A DNA stretch of 64,000 nucleotides from Phlyctochytrium arcticum (lineage: Eukaryota; Chytridiomycota; Chytridiomycetes; Chytridiales; Chytridiaceae): positions 124,001 to 188,000 of the forward strand of contig JAHLKI010000003.1 of NCBI GenBank assembly GCA_025602905.1. Reading direction: 5' to 3'. The notes beneath the pieces are model-generated. The model had not been told where the DNA came from. It did not search any database and was given only the letters and a program-made list of their open reading frames with translations. Position numbers and translations under genes: made by a program. Positions 1-10,605 of the stretch are shown one piece after another; position 1 is the stretch's first letter, and each line of letters begins with the position of its first letter.

Positions 1-164
1 CTCGCTGAATCCACCCGAACATCCTCGAATTGCAGTCCACCTGACCCCACAAATGAGCCGTTTGTCACGAGACAACTCGCTGGATCCAGCCGACCAGGTT
101 CGAATCCCAGAAACTTAATTAGTAACCATAGGGCTCAAAGTGAAGGCTTCCCCAGACTCACTCT

Positions 165-1500
165 CAATTCAAACTTGAATAGGACAGAATATATATATAG
201 GGAAATAAGAATATAGTTGTATTTGGCGTGAAATCAAATTCATTTCGCGCGACATGAATGGAAAGTATATGTTTAAATGAGTGCATAATGGGATGGTTTA
301 TGGAAAACTTGGAAAGTGTATGTGAGTATTGTATTGTTTCTCACGCTCCAAAGTCTCGGTAAGGTAAACTCTTGAAAGTAAAAGCTGGGAAAGGGCGGCC
401 CCGCACCAAAACTCTGAAAAAGTCAAGAATGACAAGGTCTGGCAAAAACATATTGCTGAAGGCATGTGTGTGCCTTCTTTTTATCGAATCAGTTTACGCA
501 GCTGCGGCCTGTCATCCGGATGCCCCTGAAGTCGCCAGTATTTTCAGCATGGACAACACATATATTTCAATGTAGCGGGCGAGAGTTGCTACCATGATGT
601 TGCTTTCTTGCTGGCCCCTTCCGAAATCCGAATATGCTTGGGTGGAGCCCTTCATCCGGCAAGTCTGGGGTTATTACGTCAAGTACGTCGGAGGGTGTGC
701 TGTCCCCCGTATCAACGTCGGCATGAGTGGTACCCGCTGCAAAACTCCCGAGAACTTTGGCGCTCCCAAGCCTTTGGTGGTCTTTCTGTTTTTGAGTCAG
801 TCCGACTTTCGTACCGCGGCCACTGGTCGATATCAAGCTACAAAGGAAATCATTTCAAGGTTGAGGCAACCTTCTTGGCACAAGGCGGTCGGATCATGGA
901 TACCATTGGGCACGAAATGGGCGTTCTCTCCGAGCTGATGACGCATGGGACAACCAATGAGTATACGGGAACAATCCAGCTGTGGAGTAAGGGAGGCGAA
1001 TACTCGCAATTTTCGCTTTACGACTTTTTCCACGAAACAGGGGATATCGTCTCCCGTGATCGGTGGTATGGTTGGCGAGAGACAAATCTTTGGTTCTTGT
1101 TTTTTCACGGACTGTGGCTCGACAATGGTCAGAATATCAACTTTCTGACCAAGTTCTGGGACCTCTACTCGCTCCATTACCCAAAAATCTACAATCCTTC
1201 AACTCAAGAATGGGGCCGAGCTGGTAATATCAACATTGGGGAGGTGATCTTTTTTAGCGCAGCCGTGGGCCGCAATTTGACTACAATGGCAGCATCTCGA
1301 TTCACCACGGGTTGGAAACCGCTAATCTATTTTGCGGCTGTGGCTCAATATCCAGTTTTATTAACTTATGAGCCATAATTTTCTACATACCTGCCCATAA
1401 CTTACGACTCATAGTTCTCCAAGTACCAGACTTAAAGATTATGTGTTCAGCATGATCTTCGATACCCCTCCCGCGATTTGTACTAATGCAATATGAATAT
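165..1500 (+). repeat. Left arm of a large imperfect inverted repeat
   Basis: This arm resembles the reverse complement of 2280-3725. Matches lie upstream of the gene (the ATAGTTGTATTT stretch near 214 against the complement near 3660), through the whole coding part, and downstream (the CTCCCGCGATTTGTACTA stretch near 1470 against the complement near 2310). The arms are diverged, with indels, so the duplication is not recent. The boundaries are approximate because they were matched by eye. Confidence 0.75.
429..1378 (+). pseudogene. Secreted-protein paralogue, frame-broken copy 1
   Basis: The reading starts with a basic residue cluster and a hydrophobic stretch ending in VYA, which looks like a signal peptide. 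It then follows the better-preserved paralogue at 2414-3472 (complement). The frame is broken: an in-frame TAG lies at 573-575, the homologous reading (ESCYHDVAFLLA) is in another frame around 581-615, it returns to the first frame for the PKSEYAW...GGCAVPRI part (615-830), and shifts again near 835 for the rest to the stop at 1378. Conserved blocks include GGCAVPRI, ENFGAPKPL, DTIGHEMG, LVSRDRW-type, HGLWLDNG and AGNINIGE. The HEMGV block recalls a zincin HExxH motif but lacks the second His, so a peptidase role is not supported. No canonical introns explain the shifts. The family was not recognised. Confidence 0.6.
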
Positions 1501-2279
1501 CCTTATATTCAAGTCCATATAAAACCCATGCCCTGGCCCGAACATAGGTCATCCCAGTCTTTTCGTCCCAAAACCAAAATACCGACTTCAGCAATGTCGT
1601 GCATTTTGACCGCCAGGAACATCTACATACGGTACGGACACCCGACCTGACCAGGAACCGATTCCTGAAGCAGTGATTTCTTCATTGACAATTTTTGAGT
1701 GGCTGTAGGCTGCTCAGTGAACAGTTTTTAGCTCTCTCTGATCTGAGGTAGATCCCATGGGACAACCGTATTCTGTAGCTCGATGGGCACATACGCTACG
1801 GGCACCGGACGTGGCCAGAGACAAAACCCTAAGACCTTTTCATCTCAGTCATGTTGATAGTAAGTTTGTGGGGTAGTGTAAGTATTTCCGCAAGCTAGAG
1901 AAGGTATACCTTAGCTAAGGCTAAAGTGACCTGCATAAATGGTTTTATCCCCAACAAACGGAAAGGAACCCTCCAGAGAATTAAAGGTGGTTCAACTACC
2001 TATGTAGTTTCATCACAGGGGTTGCGCAAGCCCTTATAACCTTATGAGAGAGGCAGCGCCAATCCATATTGGGAAGCCACGTATTGAAAATACAAGAGGG
2101 TCCCTCACTCTCAAGATCTCGGATAATCCAAAAAAAACCACAACGTCGCAGACAGCCGGGCGGGACTATTTACTGCAAAATTGAATGTGAGCTTGCTCGG
2201 GATGGTTGTGTGAAGGAAGAATGTGAATGTATGTATTTAACTGTAACGCTTCCGTAAGAATCGTTCAACCATATTCTAA
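1501..2279. other. Spacer between inverted-repeat arms, no gene seen
   Basis: About 780 bp lie between the two arms. The only open frames are short (60-75 codons) and show no recognisable motif or codon pattern. No tRNA or transposase signature was seen. Confidence 0.5.
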
Positions 2280-3725
2280 AAACTTGCTCATATTGCACTA
2301 TAGTACAAATCGCGGGAGGTTATCGGAAATCATGATGAACACAGAATCATTAAAGACTCCAAATCAGGTATATGTGGGGAGAACGAATCGGACGTTATGG
2401 GCGGTAGGTAGAACTACGAAGAATCATAAGTTAACAAAGCAGGATATTTAGCCACAGCGGCAGCATAGGTCTGCGGTTTCCAGCCCGTGGTGAATCGAGA
2501 TGCTGCATTTGCTGTCAAATTACGGCCAACGGCTGCACTCAAAAAATGGATCGCTTCCCCAATGTTGATGTTGCCGGCTTGACTCCATTCTTGAGTGGCC
2601 GGATTGTACGATTTGGGGTAGTGGATCGAGTAGAGGTTTCAGAACTCGGTCAGAAAGCGGAGATTTTCGCCAGTTTCGAGCCACAAGCTGTGGAAAAACG
2701 AAAACCATGCAACGGGTGGAGCGCCGGGTGGGAAGTTGGGTTGTAGATCTGGATTTCGTCGATTGAACCATCGATCGCGAGAGACGAGATCTCCAATAGT
2801 ATGGTAAAAGTCAAACAACGGAAAGTGGGAAAATCCTGACCCTTTGCTCCACAATGCGCGTGTTCCCCCCTCATCATTGAGGGTCCCATGCGTCATCTTC
2901 TCCGCCAGAACGCCCAATTCGAGCCCGATCGTATCCTTGATCCAACCGCCGTTCACACCGCCGTCCGGGCCGTCTTCGGCAAAGGAAGTTGATTCTAGCT
3001 TGACGAAATTTCGTTTGGCAAAGTCGATTTGATTGTATCGCGTACCCGACCAAATCCGAGAGTTGGACTTTGTCAAAAACAGATAGAGGATCAACGGCTT
3101 AGGGGCGCCAAAGTTCTCGCAGTTGGTACCACTCGTATTGGCTTGAATACGGGGGACAGCACACCCTCCAAAGTGTTTGATATGATGTCCCCAGGCTTTC
3201 CTGACCCAAGGCCCCAACCACGCATGTTCGGATTTCGGACGGGCCAGGAACGCATCGTTGTAGTAGAAGGCGACATCGGGGTAGCAGCTGGCCTGGGCCA
3301 TGGTGATGGTCGAGCCATTACGGCTGGTATACTGGATATTGACCGTGGGTGGGGCATCGGAATGACAGATCTTCGCCTTGCAGGTCCCCTTGGTTGCGTA
3401 AACTGATTGGAGAAGAAGAACCCACAAAAAGAATGCTTGCACCAGCATGTTCTTGCCAGACATTTTTGTCATTTTCGTAGAATTTTGGGGGAAGGTGCGG
3501 GGGATAGCCTTTTTATGTAAGTCCCCCAATATTCAAAGAGTTTTAACATCAACAGAGAGAATGGCGGCAATCATTCATAATACCAGTGTATTGACTTGTT
3601 TTTTCCATGATCCCAAAATCACAGGCAACTTTAAAAGTTTCATTTCAAAGCGAAAATACAACTATGTTTGTTAAAATCTATCCTATTTCAATTTGAATTG
3701 ACGCTGTTTGTTCAAAATAGAACAA
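2280..3725 (-). repeat. Right arm of the large inverted repeat
   Basis: Counterpart of 165-1500, read on the minus strand. It carries the second copy of the secreted-protein gene plus similar 5' and 3' flanks, so the duplicated segment was larger than the coding region. The arms are arranged tail to tail, with the gene 3' ends facing the spacer. Confidence 0.75.
2414..3472 (-). pseudogene. Secreted-protein paralogue, copy 2 with one internal TGA
   Basis: Starting at the ATG at 3472 (aligned with the start of copy 1), the product has a basic N-terminus and a hydrophobic core ending QSVYA, a likely signal peptide, followed by about 330 residues rich in Trp, Phe and Gly. The frame is open except for one TGA at 2641-2639, where copy 1 reads TGG (Trp). 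The same frame then continues for 74 more sense codons that closely match copy 1 (AGNINIGEAIHF, ASRFTTGWKP, YPALLTYD) and ends at TAG 2416-2414. A 19-codon upstream extension to 3529 is open but not conserved. Extracellular location is inferred from the signal peptide. It is either a recent nonsense pseudogene, a truncated protein, or a readthrough case. The family was not recognised. Confidence 0.65.
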
Positions 3726-4759
3726 GCTGAGTAAATATGGCCGCACACTTAAAAACAAAACACTCTTGAAATGTTATGAAAAAAATCACCCAACTGTTAT
3801 GAAAACATGCTAGGAAGTATGGTTACCCAGGGAGAAGAAAAGGCGTATTTCCTCAACCTATATTGTTCTCATTTCAAGCAGAGTTCTGAGGCGTCAACTC
3901 AGCAAATGAAATTGTCTCGGAGGGCCGAAGTCATATAACTGAGGCGGACTTACTGATACTTCGGATGGAGAAAGAAAAAAACAATAACAACCTTGTAGCA
4001 TATGGCAAAATTATTGATCATTGCATTTCGGATACTCGTTGAGTTGTAAGATACTGCATCCAAATGTTGCAGTTTTCGAATCTGCGGGAATTCTTCGGAC
4101 CTTCGGGTATTGCCGGGATATGTTACTTTTGCTTCTCCGATAAATTCAGATTAAACTGTCAGACGTCCGATTTGATATGGGTCGTGTTGTTCTCTGGGTT
4201 GAATTGATTCAGAGGCATCAGAGAGATCTCTTATGCGCTACATCCTGAATCCTTATGAAATTTGAGTACAATGTCCTTACTGCACTTTAGCTGTTCCTGG
4301 CTGATGTCTTTCCCTCCGCTGTAGAACCTCAGATCTTTCTTTTTCGTCGCTAACCCTATCTAATCGTATCATTTCTGAATTTTCTGTAGAGCAACGTGCG
4401 GATTATATCCCCGCTGTCAAGGCAGGTAACATTTACGATTCTGTCATTTGGTGCTTGATCAATGATTTTGACTCTGGAATTACTGTACATGTAATTCTGA
4501 GACTGACCATGACAAAGCGGGTGTATATTTTGCCAACGCTCTCAAAGACTTATATGATGATTTTCTTTTCGTCCAGAGCAGTACCTCCCCCGCGGCAAAA
4601 ACGCTAAAACGCGCCCTTACATAATGTGGCTTGGGCAGCGGAATTTGACAGTGAGACCACGAAAATTACATGGAATATGAACAAAGGAAGAACGGTGCTG
4701 CATCAAGATCTAAAGCTAAAGGACACATTGCGGCGAGAGCCATTTAAAAGGAAGAAGCA
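3726..4759. other. Intergenic, no gene seen
   Basis: The region is AT-rich in its first half and has no convincing open frame, tRNA or repeat. Its right end is the presumed upstream region of the GAF/cyclase-like gene. Confidence 0.5.
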
Positions 4760-7700
4760 ATGCTGGCAACACCCCCAACCCCGGGGTCCACCTCCAAGTC
4801 TCAAGCACATTCACGTAAAGCGGCATCCAAAGCGCAAAGCAAAGATCCACTCTTTTCCCTCTTTGCCCACTCCTCCCACTCTGCTCCCCGTGGCCCCCTA
4901 TCGAACTCTGTCCTCGCATCCTCCCACCCGAACCCAACACCCTTCACCCCCCAAACTCCTAATGTCCAGTCAACATCGTCACGCCCGCCCCGCCTGCACC
5001 TGGCCGTCGCCAACCCAACCCAGTACACTGCCCTACCCACCCATGAATCCATCCAGCAGACCTGGGCGGCGTTTGATGCCATGTCGGATACACAACGAAA
5101 TGTGTTACTAAAAGGACTGGTGGCCCGCTGTGAGGGCAAACAGGTTGAGGCCATCTGTACATGGCTCAACTTGAAGATGGTCGATGGGAGTAGTGGTCAT
5201 GTATGTTCTATGATCTAACAAGTGCCCTCAACAAATATCCTTAATCCCCCTTTTGTTGTCTCAAGGCGCCAACGGTACATCCAGATACAGCAACGGGACA
5301 GTACCCTATCAACCACCCGTCAAAAACTAAACGCACCGGCCTAAAGAGTCCCGGCCCCCACAACTCGACGCCTCTGGGCGGAGGATCATCATCGGTGCTC
5401 GAGTCTGCCCGGCAAATGGCCGGTCTACCTCCACCAACTACCCGCAAAAAGGACGTGAAATTGCCCTTGATAGATCAGAAAAAACATATCTCAGCAGCAC
5501 CAGCTGAGGACGAAACGTCGTTTTTCCATAATGGATCCGTGGATCCGCCCACACCACCGAATCTTGCCCCCGACGGGAGTTTCCGACATAATAATCCGGT
5601 GACCTTTGATGCCATGGGTGCATCCCATCATCCTCTGGGTGGAGGAGGACACTTGTCTCAAGCTAATTCCACATCTCTCTACTCCAAACTACTATCATCC
5701 CATCAGGACCGGGACGCCCTAGTCCGACAACTCTTAAAGAGTGGAACAGAGTCCGCGCGCGGGTTCATCCATTACCTCGCCAACCGCCTCACCAAACTCC
5801 ACCACCTGCTAAATATCATCACACTCTTATCCTCAGAACAAGACACGGATCGTGCCATGTCGATTTTTCTTACCCACCTTGTCTCAAACCTGGACGCCAG
5901 GCACGGGACCGTCTACCTCTACGACGAACAGTCTGATAAACTGATTGTACGAGCGTCGACTTGGCAACCCGTCGGTACATCTCTGCCCCCAACCCACATT
6001 TTTTCATTTACCCAGTTATCAAAACTCGAACCCGTCAACGCCTACAACGTCCGTACGTCAGAACACTATACAGACAATGTCCACCAAACGTACGCCCCAG
6101 CTTCCTTAGACTGTATCTTATCCGCCCCCCTCCTCCACCAAGAATCCGGGAAATTTGCAGGAATCGTCGAACTCATCAACAAATCCTCCACCATTCCCGT
6201 TTTCGAATCCGAAGATTCACAAATCCTATCGGTTGTCGCAAGCCTCTGGACTCTACTCCTCAAATCCCACAAAATGGAAACCGAGCAAACCCAACAGTCG
6301 GCAGATATCCGGGCTCTTCTCAACACGGCTTCGGTCATGACGGCCGAAGCCGATCTCGGAGACCTCATCCGCGTCATTATGCAAACCGCCCAAGAACTTT
6401 TAAGTGCAGAACGATGCTCCCTCTTTCTCGTCGACCGGGAAAAATCCGAACTGGTTACATCTGTAGCCCAGGGAACGCAAGAAATCCGGATCCCAATGTC
6501 AAAAGGTATCGCTGGGCACGTCGCCCAGTCCGGTCAACTCCTCAATATCCCCAACGCCTATAAAGACCATCGATTTAACCGTGCTGTGGACTTGAAAACC
6601 GGCTTCAAGACTCGAAATATCCTATGTATACCCATGAAGAGTGCGACCGGTGGAGGTGTCATTGGTGTTACGCAAATCATCAATAAAATGGGCGGGGAGG
6701 CGTTTACGAGGGAAGATGAGTTGGTTGCCATGAGTTTTTCGGGGTTGGGTAACGTATATCTCTCTAATCATCTGTTATACCGCGTATAATTGACTGGGTG
6801 TGTTTTTTATAGCGGGCGGAATGCTTGAAAAATCGCTCCTCTTCAAAGCCCTCCAACACCAACTCCAAACCCAAGTCCATGAACGCGACGTCCTGCAATC
6901 TACCCTGGACGGTATCCCCTATTGCGTCATCTCTCTAGACGCCAAAGGCCACTTGGTACCCTTCCTCCCTCCTTCCACGTCTCTTAAACAGCCCTAACCC
7001 TTCTTATCAGCTATCAGTCAACCGCCCCGACATCCTCTCCCTTCCCGTCCTCTCCATCTGCCAACTGACCCCCTATGACGACTGGCTTTCCCCTACTCCC
7101 CTTTCTCCAGACACGACGGCTTTCCAATCGGATATTGCGACATGCCTCAAAACGGGGGAAACTCTCCATGCCGAAAACGTGCGGCTGGAGACCCATGATG
7201 GAGTCCGGGATGTAGAGTATGTCGTAGTCGCCAACGAAGATGGGTGTATTGTTATTGTTGGGGTTGTGAGTGAATCTTGGCGGGGGGTTAAAACACTTGC
7301 ACGGTAAGTTTTCCATTTTTATGTCGAGTGAATTGAGAGTTGATTGAAGTGTAGGTATATGTCCCATGCAACGGTCCGCCAAACGCTTCAAACCGAAAAA
7401 TACTTTACGGGTACTCAGGTTCCCATGACAGTCATTTCCTTTGAACTTCGAAACTGTATGTCCCTCTCATCCTTCCCTTAGCCCCCACTAATATATACTC
7501 TAGTTTCATCCCTCCTCACAACCCATGAACCTAAGACCCTCATCTCCCTCCTCTCCCGGTATTTCCAAACCACATTCACAAACCTCTCCTCATCAACCGG
7601 GATTCTTCTCAACCAATCCGGGGCAGTCTTAACCGGTCTCTTTGGAATTCCGGGATCGGCTAGTCCGGGACTGGAAGCCCGCCGGTGTGTCGAGTGTGCG

Positions 7701-8337
7701 ATACGGATAAAAGAAGAGATGAATGAGGAAGGGATGAGTGTTGATATTTCCATGGGGGTTGCGAGTGGAGTTGGAATATGGGGGGTTGTGGGTTCCGAAT
7801 CCCGGAGAGAGATTTCCGCTGTTGGAGGTAACTTTCCTCTGCCCCTTTTTCAAACCCTATACTAATTTTCCAGTAGACCCGATAACCCTTTCCACCGCGA
7901 TCCAATCCCTGACGTCAAAATACACGCCCCAAACCGCCCTCTATATCGACGAGACCACAAAAGACTTGATCCAAGACTCGTTCCATCTGCGTGAACTGGA
8001 CGTTATGCCAACAACGGAAAAAGACGGACTGGTGGTGGTTTATGAAGTCCTGGGTGGAAGTCAAATTGAACTCGATAAAAATCTCGTTACGGTATGTGGT
8101 CCCCTCCTTTACGTCAGATAGTCCCTCTGATTTTTCGTTTAGAGTTTGATTTGCTATGAATTGGGACTAAGCGAGTACCGGTCCCTCAATTTCACGGGTG
8201 CACTGGGGCATTTTAGAAAAGCTGTGCAGATGACCCAGGATGCGGCTAGTAAAACCATGGTCGAGCGGTGTAGGAAGGTTGTAGATGGGCGGGTGGTGGT
8301 TGGTGAGGGGTGGGATGGGATCTGGATTTGGGGATAG
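4760..8337 (+). CDS. GAF-GAF-PAS protein with degenerate class III cyclase domain
   Basis: Eight exons are proposed: 4760-5200, 5266-6748, 6813-6955, 7011-7303, 7355-7455, 7504-7827, 7874-8091, 8143-8337. All are joined by GT-AG introns of 46-65 bp that keep frame, giving about 1065 aa. Layout: low-complexity N-terminus (1-320), GAF-A (about 326-479), GAF-B (about 495-640), a PAS-like segment (about 645-785), a nucleotide-cyclase homology domain (about 808-985) and a short C-terminal TPR-like helix pair. GAF-B has a complete NKFDE-type motif (NK, five residues, F, three residues, DE), typical of cyclic-nucleotide-binding GAF domains; GAF-A has a near-complete version. In the cyclase domain the first metal Asp is replaced by Glu (ISFELRNF) and the second by Ala (GAVLTGLFG), and the VNLAAR-type motif reads ITLSTAI. 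It is therefore probably a regulatory pseudo-cyclase. The domain call is firm; loss of activity is inference. Confidence 0.8.
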
Positions 8338-8537
8338 GAGTATGAAGGATTTTTGTACATTATTTTTGCTTGTGGGTTTCTGTGTCAATGAGGTTTTTTC
8401 CATTTCAACCAGTAATTGGGTATATGTATATCTCTATGATATAGCTGCCAAGGAGGTGTTGGACTTGGGGGTAGGAGCAAGAGAGTTTTGGCGGGTGTGG
8501 GATCTAAATTCCCAAAGCGACGGGGTATATGTATATT

Positions 8538-10260
8538 TTATGTGGTAGGACTACCAGTCAAGATATGAATTCTATCCCGCGAAGAAGTGAATAAGGGGTC
8601 ACTACTACGAAACATGGTCGATCCATTTGCAATCGGATCAGATCCATCGTCCGAATCCTCATCGTCATCGTCTTCGTCTTCGCTCGGGATATCCACCATA
8701 GCAGCCCCCGCAAAACTGACGGCATTCGTTCTTAGCGGACTAGACTCGGTTCGGCCAGCCGACATGGGTCTTCGCCCCCCACCACCACCCCCCATCGGCT
8801 CCAACTCCACATCTACCATACTCACTTTATCTTCAAACGCATCCCCAAACTCGTTCAATATCCGATTCCGTTTTTTCTCCTTCCTCCGCCGCCGCTGCGC
8901 GCGTACATCACCCGGTGCCGCCGTTATATCCCGCAGAATATGCAGTGGACTCAGCGCATCGACCATCGCCGGGCCTACCCGTGTCCTTTGTCCGCCTTCA
9001 ACGCGAAAGTCTGCAGCACTAAACGCCTTGACATGAAGTCCGGCCGCAATGACCATTTCCGCACAGGTCAGAAAGGATTGTATCAGATCCGTCGCATTTT
9101 CACTCGAGTAGTACCCAGAATGTCCCTCAATGACGCCAATGGCCACGAGCGCGTCCAGCACGATCCCTTGCCAAAACGTAAAGAAGATGATAAACTTGAC
9201 GGCAATGACTTTCCAGAGGGGTTTGTAAGATGCAATGTCGTGGTGGACGACCACGTAAAAAGTAAAGAGACCGTACATGGCGATGGTCGAGGAAATGAGA
9301 TTGAGATAGGTGACGTAGAATTGGCCGTGGCGGGGTGAGGAGGAATTTGGGCAGAGAAGGTTGAGTGGGGTCAGTACCATAGCAAGGAGGGTCGTAAAAG
9401 GACTATGACAATGTGTTAAGCCAGCAGGGCAGAGAAGATTCAACAAAAACCGGGCTTACCGCACAATCACATATTGCATGACCAAGAACCGCGTATTGAG
9501 TAAAAACGCATATCCGCCAGGATTATAACTCCAGCAACAAAACGGTGCTGGATACTTTTGCCGTCCTTTCCCCCGCAATCGTTCCACCTGGGCCTCCAGC
9601 GTCGGTCCCACATAATGCGTCAACAGGCCGTAAAAAGAATACAATACAAAAGCCTCGTAGCAGTCCCGAAAAATGTCAATATAGACTGTGTACTGGATGA
9701 AACGGAAGGAGAGGGTAGAGCAGATTGCGTAGACTGGGACCATCCTGTTGTATACGTGTGATATTTTAGCATAGAACGCGGATGCAAAAGGAAATGCGCA
9801 GACGGGGAAATACCATACAGGATAATTCGAACGATCTGCCGCTGTTGGACTGGGTTATGATAATTCTGGAAATGTCGAAACTAAAAATGTTGGGTGTGAG
9901 TAAGGGCCCAGATCCGTTTTTACTCTACAGGAAATTAGGACTTACACAAAGCCAAAAACTTGCCAAAGTAGCTCCCGCTGCCAAGACAATAGTCACAATC
10001 CAGGCAGCAACCACGACATGAAATGTATCACTCTCGGGGTCAAAGTTGGGGCCTTTGATGGGTCCGCATTCGTCTTCTTCCTCGGCGTGGGAGGATTCGT
10101 TCCGGGTGACCAGGTAAAGGAAGGCGTGGAGTCCGGGAGACATGATGATTTGACGGGTCGTCCCCCCGGCTGGAGGGAGGATGATACTGACTGAGGAGCA
10201 GACGAAGTAACAATTTCTTTGGCTTCTTCCTTTACCGTTCGAGGTCATCCAGTGTTCCAT
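8538..10260 (-). CDS. TMEM184 / organic solute transporter alpha-like membrane protein
   Basis: Four exons are proposed: 10260-9946, 9880-9819, 9744-9460, 9402-8538. They are joined in frame across GT-AG introns of 57-74 bp, giving about 508 aa. Family features are clear: an N-terminal transmembrane segment ending in FWLC, the NPVQQRQIVRIILMVPVYAI block, the YCxEAF-like segment DCYEAFVLYSFY, and the LYGLF-FYVV plus KFIIFFTFWQG block. About seven hydrophobic segments are visible. The C-terminal 150 residues are basic, then Gly- and Asp/Glu/Ser-rich, and look disordered and cytoplasmic. Family members sit in vacuolar or plasma membranes; the fungal substrate is unsettled. The start could also be the internal Met of MSPGLHAF about 40 codons later. 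The gene is divergent from the CCDC191-like gene. Confidence 0.85.
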
Positions 10261-10605
10261 GACACAACGGCTCAGACGCTCAGATGGCTTACGTAAGCGT
10301 CGGAAAGAGGCTTAGCTTCGCGTTTCGCGCATGGGCCGACGATCTGCTCACAACGTTCATCATTGTAAAAACGATGCTGAGGTGGGTGATTGAAATCAAC
10401 AACATCAGATTTTTCCTAGTTGCTAATTTTATTGTATCAGCTGTCCAGATCTACTGGAGATCCAATCTCTGAGTGAGGTAAGTCACAGTTTCTGCATCTT
10501 GGATGATCACGGCTTGAACGAGCTTTTCTCAAACCATAGCGGTCAAAACGCTTTCTCTCTGAAGAAGATGATTTCCGAGATCCGTACTTATCCCGAAACA
10601 CTTAC
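10261..10605. promoter_or_regulatory. Divergent intergenic region between two genes
   Basis: This 345-bp gap separates the 5' ends of the TMEM184-like gene (minus) and the coiled-coil gene (plus) and must hold both promoters. No clear TATA box was seen. A further 5' exon of the plus-strand gene could lie here. Confidence 0.4.

Noticed and set aside
429..1378. Zinc metallopeptidase call for the secreted-protein pair, based on HEMGV
   Set aside because: The second His of HExxH is absent in copy 1 and the first His is Leu in copy 2, so there is no support for catalysis.
4626..5111. Separate Pro-rich gene overlapping the start of the GAF protein
   Set aside because: It is a different frame over exon 1 of the GAF/cyclase-like gene, with no motif of its own.
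8341..8537. Small plus-strand ORF after the GAF/cyclase gene
   Set aside because: It overlaps 3' ends of two convergent genes and has low-complexity content without motifs.
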